From the IMG/VR virus record IMGVR_UViG_3300046170_000152, positions 1-34,832 of that record: a DNA stretch of 34,832 nt; one strand, written 5' to 3'. This DNA is from a virus. A program made the position numbers and the translations under genes. Position 1 is the first letter of the stretch. Each line of letters begins with the position of its first letter. This document shows, in pieces, positions 16,004 to 21,175 of the stretch. The notes beneath the pieces are model-generated. The model worked only from the letters and a program-made list of their open reading frames with translations, did not search any database and was not told the DNA's origin.

Positions 16004-16166
16004 AAAAAAAAATAAAAAAAATTAGTTGATCAGTTCCGTAAATATTACCCCCGCCACTAAGTGTAAGGGGGGGTATATCTGCATTTCAACTGAGGAGCAT
16101 GTTGCAGGGGTTTTCCCGACCTTACTAGCTGGCTTTACTTTTGGGGAGATAGATTTTGCCAACTAC
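16004..16166 (-). promoter_or_regulatory. terS-terL gap with G/C-run hairpin and T-tract
   Basis: This 163-base gap interrupts an otherwise packed late block. On the minus strand TACCCCC (16075-16069 region) can pair with GGGGGTA near 16045 across ~16 bases. The RNA is not followed by a U-run there, so I do not call it a terminator. Next to terL is a tract of 17 T broken by one A (16021-16004). Possible roles are a packaging (pac/cos) signal, RNA processing, or control of TerL translation. Confidence 0.35.
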
Positions 16167-16643
16167 TTAACCCTTTTCATCTGTAGCTTTATGGTTAATA
16201 ACCATGGGAGCTGTACGCTTAGACGCTTTATCTATAAGGTTCTTTGCTTTTAACTCAATGTTACTCGCCACCTGTTCGCCGATCCTAGTTTTTGCGCTGG
16301 TTAAAACTTGGTTTAGATCAATCGTTGCGTTTACTGTCTCCACCCGGTCACGCCAAGAGTCTGCGTCTCGGTTTTTGAGGTAAAAGATCTGCGCAGTTAC
16401 ATTACCCTCGTTAGCCGATTTGAATAAACTGTTCGAAACTCGCGCCAACCCACGCGCCTCGCCCCTTTTTATAGCCTCCGATAAATCCGAACTACGCTTT
16501 TTATTTTTATTAAAAGTATCCCAAGAAATGCCTAAAGCACGCGATATTTGAGTCGGCCCGAGACCTTGCGCGGCAAGTTGCTCAACCTTGTCTATATCTA
16601 TAACAATAGGTTTTCTTCCGGGTTTTTTCTTAGGTTTATCCAT
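16167..16643 (-). CDS. terS: Terminase small subunit (158 aa)
   Basis: The N-terminal ~55 residues hold a helix-turn-helix (KVEQLAAQGLGPTQISRALG, ISWDTFNKNKKRSSDLSEAI), followed by a helical oligomerisation segment (RVSNSLFKSANEGNVTAQIF) and YLKNRDADSWRDRVETVN. This LKNRxxxxWRD motif is typical of phage small terminases. The protein recognises the packaging start and presents DNA to TerL. The start overlaps the stop of the methyltransferase gene by 8 bases. The gene order with terL and portal supports the call. Confidence 0.85.
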   Translation of the reverse strand: MDKPKKKPGRKPIVIDIDKVEQLAAQGLGPTQISRALGISWDTFNKNKKRSSDLSEAIKRGEARGLARVSNSLFKSANEGNVTAQIFYLKNRDADSWRDRVETVNATIDLNQVLTSAKTRIGEQVASNIELKAKNLIDKASKRTAPMVINHKATDEKG

Positions 16644-17844
16644 CTTTTATATCATTAATTAACTCATTATAAGTCTTATCTAGTTCAAAATGCACTGCTT
16701 CCTTACCAGTAAAGTCTTGCCAGCGTTTAATGATCGTATCGCAATACTTAGGATCTAACTCCATAATCATGCAGTCTCTATTATGTTTTTCACAAGCGAT
16801 AAGAGTAGAACCACTACCAGCAAAACAATCGTGGATTATGTCGCCGCTTTTACTACTATTTAAAATAGCTTTCTCAATTAACTCTACAGGTTTTTGTGTA
16901 GGGTGAACATAAGAAGTAGATGCATCTCTGCCCATCTTCCAAACATCAGACTGACCTTTATCGCCGTACCATTGACCACCACAGTAAAATATAAACTCGT
17001 GTTGTGGTCTGTAATTACTATTACCTAAACCAATACTTTTTTTATCCCAAACAATACAGGCTTTAGGAGTTACTTCTATAGAATCTAAAGCGTTATAAAA
17101 CTCAGTATAAGTTCGCCAAGTAAAGCAGACATAAACAGCAGCACCCTCTTTAGCACTAATAACAGAGTTACTAATACTATCGGAAACCATAGTCATTAAA
17201 TTATCGCCCTGTAAATCGTCGTTAATAATCATGCCATGCGCTTTAACTTTAGCACCTTTAGGACTACTTCCAGCCGCACGACCTCCTCCATAACTCATAC
17301 CATAAGGCGGATCAGTAAAAACCATGTCAGACTTATTGCCGTCCATAAGTTTATTAACTGCATCAATACTAGTGCTATCACCACATAAGAGCCGGTGATT
17401 ACCTAAGATCCAAAGATCACCCTCTTTAGTTATAGGATCTTCAATTAAATCAGGGACTTTATCTTCATCAACTAAACCCTCAGTAGGATCAGCGAGTATG
17501 TCGTTTATTTCTTTATCATCAAAACCAAGTAACGAAACATCAAACTCTAAGTCATTTAAATCTTCTAACTCAACTTTTAACATATCAAAGTCCCACCCGG
17601 CATTTAGAGCCAAGCGATTATCAGCTATTACATAGGCTTTCTTTTGTGCATCTGTTAAGTAGTCTAAACATATAGTCGGCACAGTATCTAAGTTTAATTT
17701 TTGAGCAGCTTGTACCCGACCATGACCAGCAATAATTGTCCCGGACTCATCTATTAAAACCGGATTAGTAAAGCCCGAACTCTTTAATACTAGCCATGAT
17801 TTGACTAACCTGTTCTTTATCATGCGTCCTGCTATTACGCGCAT
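16636..17844 (-). CDS. ParB-like / DNA methyltransferase, main frame (frameshifted N-terminus)
   Basis: A two-domain DNA-modifying protein. ParB/sulfiredoxin-like part: GFTNPVLIDESGTIIAGHGR with VQAAQKLNLDTVPTI. A linker follows, then a beta-class N6-adenine or N4-cytosine methyltransferase: WILGNHRLLCGDST, the catalytic DPPY (residues 178-181 of this frame), HPTQKPVELIEK and the AdoMet-binding FAGSGST (341-347). DPPY before FxGxG gives beta order. The real N-terminus lies in another frame at 17777-17926. The first ~23 residues of this frame before GFTNP are therefore not native. Repaired length is 429 residues. It may protect phage DNA from host restriction; the ParB part suggests DNA binding. 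It ends 8 bases inside terS. Confidence 0.85.
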   Translation of the reverse strand: MRVIAGRMIKNRLVKSWLVLKSSGFTNPVLIDESGTIIAGHGRVQAAQKLNLDTVPTICLDYLTDAQKKAYVIADNRLALNAGWDFDMLKVELEDLNDLEFDVSLLGFDDKEINDILADPTEGLVDEDKVPDLIEDPITKEGDLWILGNHRLLCGDSTSIDAVNKLMDGNKSDMVFTDPPYGMSYGGGRAAGSSPKGAKVKAHGMIINDDLQGDNLMTMVSDSISNSVISAKEGAAVYVCFTWRTYTEFYNALDSIEVTPKACIVWDKKSIGLGNSNYRPQHEFIFYCGGQWYGDKGQSDVWKMGRDASTSYVHPTQKPVELIEKAILNSSKSGDIIHDCFAGSGSTLIACEKHNRDCMIMELDPKYCDTIIKRWQDFTGKEAVHFELDKTYNELINDIKDG

Positions 17845-17926
17845 AAGGTATAAGTTCGTCTACTGATTTATATTCAATACTAGGTTTAGTGTTTAAATTT
17901 CCCACAGAATGCTCCCGTTTTCTCAT
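17765..17926 (-). pseudogene. N-terminal fragment of the ParB-methyltransferase, cut off by a +1 shift
   Basis: The frame from ATG 17926 reads MRKREHSVGNLNTKPSIEYK, SVDELIPYARNSRTHDKEQV, SQIMASIKEFG and stops at 17765. SVDELIPYARNSRTH, with KEFGFTNPVLIDE after it, is the well-known ParB-like start of phage DNA methyltransferases. The break is one extra base in the GGG at 17776-17774. Deleting it joins this fragment to the main frame in phase. A GTG at 17905, preceded by GGGAG, is an alternative start. This strongly suggests an assembly or base-calling error, or a recent inactivating mutation. Confidence 0.8.
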
Positions 17927-17985
17927 AATTCTATACTAAATCTGCCAAAAATCACTAAAAACCCCTGTTTTCTGCGTTAGTTTGC

Positions 17986-18015
17986 TTGAAGAATGACTAA
18001 GAGTGATACTATAAT
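17986..18015 (+). promoter_or_regulatory. Sigma70-like promoter of the plus-strand small-gene operon
   Basis: TTGAAG (17986-17991), 18 bases, then a perfect TATAAT (18010-18015). Transcription would begin near 18022. A leader follows with a hairpin and the ribosome site TAGGAG before the ATG at 18059. This is the best promoter-like sequence I see in the window, and it starts the only plus-strand run of small genes. Confidence 0.65.
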
Positions 18016-18021
18016 GTCTTT

Positions 18022-18046
18022 GTAGCCAATAAAGGCTACGCTTTTT
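18022..18046 (+). other. Leader hairpin at the predicted transcript 5' end
   Basis: GTAGCC (18022-18027) and GGCTAC (18034-18039) form a 6-bp stem with loop AATAAA, followed by GC and five T (18042-18046). It lies exactly where the transcript would begin and just before the ribosome site. It could be a weak attenuator, or a 5' stem-loop that protects the mRNA. Confidence 0.5.
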
Positions 18047-18058
18047 AGGAGAGATAGA

Positions 18059-18262
18059 ATGGATAACCCAAGAAACTTAACTACAGGCTGGTGTGAAATC
18101 ACTACAAGACATCCAAACGGAAAAATGGGCGTTTTAATAGGAAACATTAGAGAAGTTGGTAAAAACACTTGTGAAGTAGAAATACCTAAATGGAATGGTA
18201 AGGCGGAAGAAATTGTTACAAGAACAATTCCTATTTGTTTTTTAACTAATACGGAAGTTTAA
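18059..18262 (+). CDS. Small hypothetical protein, first gene of the plus-strand operon (67 aa)
   Basis: The ATG has TAGGAG 8 bases upstream and a good promoter 45-75 bases upstream. The protein is a compact beta-type domain (GWCEITTRHPNGKMGVLIGN, NIREVGKNTCEVEIPKWNG, EEIVTRTIPICFLTNTEV) resembling a small SH3/OB-like barrel by pattern. I do not recognise the family. Being first behind the promoter and opposite the late genes, it is likely an early or lysogeny-stage protein. Confidence 0.65.
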   Translation: MDNPRNLTTGWCEITTRHPNGKMGVLIGNIREVGKNTCEVEIPKWNGKAEEIVTRTIPICFLTNTEV

Positions 18263-18275
18263 ATATAATTTTATT

Positions 18276-18338
18276 TAACTAACCCCGCGAACCCCCTTAG
18301 CCGAGTCTTATACTCGGCTTTCGCGGTATAACTAACCC
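18276..18338 (+). ncRNA. Nested stem-loop framed by a 10-base direct repeat
   Basis: TAACTAACCC occurs at 18276-18285 and again at 18329-18338. Between them CCGCGAA (18285-18291) pairs with TTCGCGG (18320-18326), and inside this AGCCGAG (18299-18305) pairs with CTCGGCT (18313-18319) around the loop TCTTATA. The only unpaired part is the one-sided bulge CCCCCTT (18292-18298). Fourteen perfect base pairs make a stable RNA element. No T-run follows directly, so it is not a standard terminator; it may be a processing site, mRNA stabiliser or regulatory RNA. Confidence 0.5.
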
Positions 18339-18358
18339 ATTTTTATAGGAGATAGAAA

Positions 18359-18499
18359 ATGAAAGACTTCGCACATAAATTACATAGGCCCAAACAACCT
18401 AAACCATGGAGTGATGTAGCTAGGGAAATGACAGAGAACTTAATCTTCATAACCTTAGTAGTTTTTAGTTTAATTATAATTACCGGGGCAGTAATTTAA
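18359..18499 (+). CDS. Small single-pass membrane protein (46 aa)
   Basis: The ribosome site ATAGGAG stands 8 bases before the ATG, within TTTTATAGGAGATAGAAAATG-type leader similar to that of the first gene. The protein has a basic N-terminus (MKDFAHKLHRPKQPKPW) and a membrane segment at residues ~28-46 (LIFITLVVFSLIIITGAVI). Its stop overlaps the next start as TAATG. I know no family. Small membrane proteins in early phage operons often act in superinfection exclusion or membrane takeover, but that is only a possibility here. Confidence 0.6.
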   Translation: MKDFAHKLHRPKQPKPWSDVAREMTENLIFITLVVFSLIIITGAVI

Positions 18500-18663
18500 T
18501 GGCACTTATTAAATTACAAGTTACCGATAAAGATAAAGATATTTTAATTAAGGCTTTAGCCGACTTAGGAAAACCATTAGTTAAAAAACCAACCCCAACG
18601 ACTGAGGATAAAAAAACCTTAGTAGCAGTAGAAAACTTAATAAAGCAAATAGCATTTCAATAG
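18499..18663 (+). CDS. Small hypothetical protein (54 aa)
   Basis: The start is TAATG-coupled to the membrane protein gene. The sequence is MALIKLQVTDKDKDILIKAL, ADLGKPLVKKPTPTTEDKKT, LVAVENLIKQIAFQ. It looks like a short beta strand plus two helices and a Lys/Pro/Thr linker. There is no recognisable family and no cysteine or catalytic motif. Its stop lies 9 bases before the next start, and the sequence TAGGAG after and overlapping the stop serves as ribosome site for that gene. Confidence 0.55.
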   Translation: MALIKLQVTDKDKDILIKALADLGKPLVKKPTPTTEDKKTLVAVENLIKQIAFQ

Positions 18664-18672
18664 GAGTAAATT

Positions 18673-18864
18673 ATGCAATACGCAGATAAAGTAGAAGAGC
18701 AGCGTCAACGCTTAGATAAAGAAAAGCTAGACGGACAAATAACCATGTTAGACATTAGACCGGGACGAATAGAAACTCGTTTTGCAAGCGGTCGTGTCGT
18801 TATTGAATACCCAAGGGATAAACGCAAAAAAACCAAGGTATTTAATGTGGGGGTTTTTAAGTGA
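18673..18864 (+). CDS. Small charged hypothetical protein (63 aa)
   Basis: TAGGAG lies 6-7 bases upstream of ATG. The protein has a charged helix (YADKVEEQRQRLDKEKLDGQ) followed by a beta hairpin with basic end (TMLDIRPGRIETRFASGRVV, IEYPRDKRKKTKVFNVGVFK). I do not recognise it. The stop overlaps the next gene's GTG start (GTGA). Its many Arg and Lys residues would allow nucleic-acid contact, but no known DNA-binding motif is visible. Confidence 0.6.
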   Translation: MQYADKVEEQRQRLDKEKLDGQITMLDIRPGRIETRFASGRVVIEYPRDKRKKTKVFNVGVFK

Positions 18865-19073
18865 AAATACATATAGTTAAAGATTATAACGAGCCATCAC
18901 ATACAAGATTTTTTGGCAGTAAGAAAAACGCTATAGAATATTACAATTTAATCAAAGATAAATCCTTTGTTGAATTTGAAACTATAGATGTGCAACCAAC
19001 TAAAAAAGGTATTTTACGAGCCATGAGTAGAGCAACTGATATTTGTGGTGGTTCTTGTGGAGATTTAGAATGA
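18861..19073 (+). CDS. Small hypothetical protein, GTG start (70 aa)
   Basis: The GTG at 18861 is in GTGA overlap with the preceding stop. The sequence begins MKIHIVKDYNEPSHTRFFGS and continues with KKNAIEYYNLIKDKSF, resembling small phage proteins that pair a beta strand with a Tyr-rich helix. The C-terminus has two cysteines (DICGGSCGDLE). The function is unknown. The stop overlaps the following membrane-peptide gene as ATGA. Confidence 0.6.
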   Translation: MKIHIVKDYNEPSHTRFFGSKKNAIEYYNLIKDKSFVEFETIDVQPTKKGILRAMSRATDICGGSCGDLE

Positions 19074-19183
19074 GTCAACCTATGATTGAGATAATCGGTT
19101 TTATTTTCGGTATAGGTTTTTCAATTTGGCTTTTAGTAGTGGCGGCGGTTTATATCGCCGTCCGCTATTTCGAAGACCTTTAA
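19070..19183 (+). CDS. Tiny single-pass membrane protein ending the plus-strand operon (37 aa)
   Basis: The ATG at 19070 is in ATGA overlap with the previous stop. The peptide MSQPMIEIIGFIFGIGFSIW, then LLVVAAVYIAVRYFEDL, is almost entirely one hydrophobic membrane helix (residues ~7-31). Its TAA stop (19181-19183) overlaps the stop of the convergent winged-helix gene on the other strand (19182-19180). No terminator separates the two units, so transcripts must run into each other. The function is unknown. Confidence 0.55.
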   Translation: MSQPMIEIIGFIFGIGFSIWLLVVAAVYIAVRYFEDL

Positions 19184-19599
19184 TCTTCCTCGGCTACTAG
19201 GTCGACTCCTAACCCTATAAGGAGAATATGTTTACGCCCTTTTTTATTCGCCTTACGCAACAACACCCGCTCATCTTCGAGTGCTAACCATATAACTTTC
19301 TTCTCTATCAACGAGGTAATGCTTTTACCAACTGTCTTATGGTGCAAGTTAGTCATTTTAGCTAAATAACTAAAGCTATCTCTACAAGACATAGATTCCG
19401 CCCGGTGGCGCTCACAGACCGCCCACAAAACCAAAGACTCTGCCGCTGTAAGGTTATATAGCTTGTTTGTTCCGATCCTGCGCCTAAACCACTTCCAAAC
19501 TACGCCCTTTAGCTTGGAATAATTCTTATACTTCTTCGCAACGCCGTAACCGATAAAGCCAGCTATCCTTTTTCCGCTACTTCGGTTGTTATCCACCAA
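19180..19599 (-). CDS. Winged-helix-type DNA-binding protein (139 aa)
   Basis: A basic N-terminus (KRIAGFIGYGVAKKYKNYSK, then WKWFRRRIGTNK) is followed by a helix-turn-helix-like domain at residues ~50-110: LTAAESLVLWAVCERHRA, SFSYLAKMTNLHHKTVGKSI, SLIEKKVIWLAL. This is the usual pattern of small phage replication-initiation or transcription regulators with a winged helix. It follows another winged-helix-like gene by 14 bases. As no CI-type repressor is visible in this integrase-bearing genome, one of these two genes could carry that role. That is inference only. Confidence 0.6.
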   Translation of the reverse strand: MVDNNRSSGKRIAGFIGYGVAKKYKNYSKLKGVVWKWFRRRIGTNKLYNLTAAESLVLWAVCERHRAESMSCRDSFSYLAKMTNLHHKTVGKSITSLIEKKVIWLALEDERVLLRKANKKGRKHILLIGLGVDLVAEED

Positions 19600-19613
19600 A
19601 ACTTGGCATCCAA

Positions 19614-19979
19614 CTAAGCAACCCCCTTGAGACTTACCTTTTGCTCTTCAAACCAAACATTAATCAACTGCAATGAACCAGGACAAATACCATAAACTTT
19701 TTTTCTTTTATCTCCGTCAGTTCCCTTACAAAAAAACTTCCTTGCCACATAATCATTTAAGATACTTCCAACTGTCGACCGAGAACCTAAACTGCTCGGC
19801 AATCGCTTAATCAATATCTCAAAATTAATCTTCTTTTCCTCTAAATGTCCTATTCCAACCTCTAACATAATCGCATAATGCAATGGACTTAATTGCATAA
19901 ACGAGATAATGCCTTTTTCTCTCTTCCCTCTATAAAAATATTCTCTAGCGGAAATCATTCTATCTTTTAATTGTTTCAT
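19614..19979 (-). CDS. Winged-helix / MarR-like regulator candidate (121 aa)
   Basis: I choose ATG 19979 (MKQLKDRMISAREYFYRG) because AGGGGA stands 5-6 bases before it. The GTG at 20015 has no good ribosome site. The core has the MarR-like layout: QLSPLHYAIMLEVGIGHLEE, INFEILIKRLPSSLGSRSTV, GSILNDYVARKFFCKGTDGD (recognition helix and wing), KRKKVYGICPGSLQL. Its upstream region carries the dense inverted-repeat cluster 20061-20171, which could be its operators. It is probably a transcription regulator or replication-control protein, and its regulatory role is inferred from context. Confidence 0.58.
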   Translation of the reverse strand: MKQLKDRMISAREYFYRGKREKGIISFMQLSPLHYAIMLEVGIGHLEEKKINFEILIKRLPSSLGSRSTVGSILNDYVARKFFCKGTDGDKRKKVYGICPGSLQLINVWFEEQKVSLKGVA

Positions 19980-20060
19980 ATTTTCCCCTAACTTTTTTTG
20001 CGAAATCTTATACACATTTACCCATTAAATTTATCCTTAAACTTTACCTGTATTTATTTA

Positions 20061-20171
20061 GGGAAAATGGGCCATGCCCATTTCTCCCTATATGGTATGT
20101 TATGGATATAGGGAACTTCTAGGGTAGTGTTGATACCCTAAAAACTCCCATCTACTACCCTAAATGTTCCC
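20061..20171. promoter_or_regulatory. Cluster of four overlapping inverted repeats (operator or origin candidate)
   Basis: Four palindromes lie in 111 bases: GGGAAAATGGGC / GCCCATTTCTCCC (20061-20088, spacer CAT); CCCTATAT / ATATAGGG (20086-20113); TAGGGTA / TACCCTA (20120-20140, 7-base spacer); and a large one with arms at 20111-20127 and 20155-20171 (14 of 17 matching). The repeated unit is TAGGG or its complement, six times in both orientations. CCCATCTACT also occurs twice (20148 and 20170 regions). The site lies between the replication genes and the winged-helix genes, as expected of an operator array or replication origin. Confidence 0.55.
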
Positions 20172-20339
20172 ATCTACTTTATTATTACGATCATATTTAG
20201 TCTTATCTTTATGCATTTTAGACTTAGCATGACCGGGTGTTTTCTTTCTTGCTTTTGCCTTATCGCCAAAAATACGCTCCCAGTTATCTTTATATTCTTG
20301 TGAGTAAGATCCCGGACGCGGCATGTCCCCTTTACCCAT
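20160..20339 (-). CDS. Small conserved phage protein, MGKGD type (59 aa)
   Basis: I place the start at ATG 20339 (MGKGDMPRPGSYSQEYKDNW) with GGAGG 9 bases upstream, not at the GTG at 20348. The rest is ERIFGDKAKARKKTPGHAKS, KMHKDKTKYDRNNKVDGNI. The MGKGDxxRPxxx...NWxxIFG pattern is familiar from many phages as a short basic protein of unknown function. Its 3' end carries the right arm of the inverted-repeat cluster. It overlaps the upstream zinc-ribbon gene by 8 bases. Confidence 0.62.
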   Translation of the reverse strand: MGKGDMPRPGSYSQEYKDNWERIFGDKAKARKKTPGHAKSKMHKDKTKYDRNNKVDGNI

Positions 20340-20520
20340 GATGTTCACCTCCGCGTCTTATTGGTTCGTCTAATGGATCATCTTTTGGTGGATAAGCATT
20401 AACAACAGCTCCACAATTAAGACACTTAAAAGTTAATTTAAGATCAAAACAATCGTTATATCGACTGATATCTTTCTCTCTTTCCAACTTCATGTTGGCA
20501 TTACAATTAAAACATTTCAT
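20332..20520 (-). CDS. Small zinc-ribbon protein (62 aa)
   Basis: Two CxxC knuckles are visible: CFNC (residues 3-6) and CLNC (33-36), with a beta hairpin between (RYNDCFDLKLTFKCLNCGAV), typical of a zinc ribbon that binds nucleic acid or protein partners. The C-terminus is PPKDDPLDEPIRRGGEHHG. The start is in ATGA overlap with the 21-residue frame before it. No specific function is known. Its place behind the primase suggests a helper in replication or early gene control. Confidence 0.6.
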   Translation of the reverse strand: MKCFNCNANMKLEREKDISRYNDCFDLKLTFKCLNCGAVVNAYPPKDDPLDEPIRRGGEHHG

Positions 20521-20582
20521 TTTGCTCTTGATCCTCCCGGTAACTGTTGAACATCAAACCAACCACATGGATAATTAATCAT
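20517..20582 (-). CDS. Possible mini-gene linking two coupled genes (21 aa)
   Basis: The short frame MINYPCGWFDVQQLPGGSRA-K has AGAGGT 8 bases before ATG. It starts inside the last codons of the 50-residue gene (ATGATTAA) and ends in ATGA overlap with the zinc-ribbon gene. Such exact fitting at both ends suggests it is really translated, perhaps mainly to couple its neighbours. The peptide itself has no recognisable motif. Confidence 0.4.
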   Translation of the reverse strand: MINYPCGWFDVQQLPGGSRAK

Positions 20583-20727
20583 TTTTTTTACCTCTAGTTT
20601 TTATTTCAAAATGGTTGATTTTATTATTATCAACCGCCTCTTTAAACTTTTTCTTTAACTCATCATGGTTAAGGTTTATCGCATCCTCTATAAATATAAC
20701 TGCCTTAACTGTGTCTTTATCTAACAT
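20575..20727 (-). CDS. Small helical hypothetical protein after the primase (50 aa)
   Basis: The ATG at 20727 overlaps the stop of the primase-helicase gene as TAATG. The protein is MLDKDTVKAVIFIEDAINLN, HDELKKKFKEAVDNNKINHF, EIKTRGKKND: charged, helical and without known motif. It is the first link in a chain of coupled tiny genes (50, 21, 62 and 59 residues). I know no family; a role in replication is suggested only by position. Confidence 0.55.
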   Translation of the reverse strand: MLDKDTVKAVIFIEDAINLNHDELKKKFKEAVDNNKINHFEIKTRGKKND

Positions 20728-21158
20728 TAATTCCACTCAAATGTTTTTGCAGCATCTAATACTTCTAATGCCGCTTGTTCCGGTCTCCTGATTAAAGTTT
20801 TAGTACTGTAATCTACGCCACCGCTGTTACTTTTAACCAGTGCTGCTTTAACAACACTCATCCTATCGTAATCCATACCCTGTTCAGCGCAAATGCGCTC
20901 GCAGGTTTCCTCATCGCTAACCCACATTACCGCACACCACCTAGCGCTGTCGATTATTGCGCTGGCCCCTCTTACTTCGGCTCTATGGCTCATAGCATCA
21001 TCAGAGTCGTTGGTTAGTGCGCCTTTATTAAGGTGATGTATCGTAATAGTCGCTACGCCTAATCGTGCGCTTATATTAGCGCAGTAACTACCCCATAGCT
21101 GGGAAACCTCGTTACTCGACGATACAGCTGCCTGTGGTAAACGCTTGCAGGGGATCAA
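20727..21158 (-). CDS. Primase-helicase, C-terminal fragment after the third shift
   Basis: This frame holds the C-terminal part of a RepA/AAA-type helicase: AAVSSSNEVSQLWGSYCANI, RLGVATITIHHLNKG (sensor-like region), AEVRGASAIIDSARWCAVMW. The first ~9 residues (MIPCKRLPQ) are not native; the real protein enters from another frame at 21131-21132. The stretch from 21197 to 21133 in the middle frame reads DELKSIPNLVMVAFDPLQAF and then TT, which supplies the Walker B aspartate. See the neighbouring fragments: the repaired gene spans 20727-22601 and encodes 623 residues. The stop is TAATG-coupled to the 50-residue gene. Confidence 0.8.
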   Translation of the reverse strand: MIPCKRLPQAAVSSSNEVSQLWGSYCANISARLGVATITIHHLNKGALTNDSDDAMSHRAEVRGASAIIDSARWCAVMWVSDEETCERICAEQGMDYDRMSVVKAALVKSNSGGVDYSTKTLIRRPEQAALEVLDAAKTFEWN

Positions 21159-21175
21159 AAGCTACCATAACCAAG

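Noticed and set aside
16026-16253. Plus-strand 75-codon frame across the terS-terL gap
   Set aside because: It lies mostly antisense to terS, has no ribosome site and no protein-like composition; it is a shadow.
18285-18326. Rho-independent terminator after the first plus-strand gene
   Set aside because: The stems are strong but followed by TATAACTAA without a T-run, and the operon continues with good translation signals. I list it as a structured RNA element instead.
19180-20015. Classical CI/Cro repressor pair
   Set aside because: The two proteins look like winged helices rather than lambda-type HTH-3 repressors, and no peptidase domain is present. A repressor role is only inferred from place.
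20515-20520. Separate promoter within the chain of tiny genes behind the primase
   Set aside because: All of these genes are linked by overlaps and no promoter-like pair is visible.
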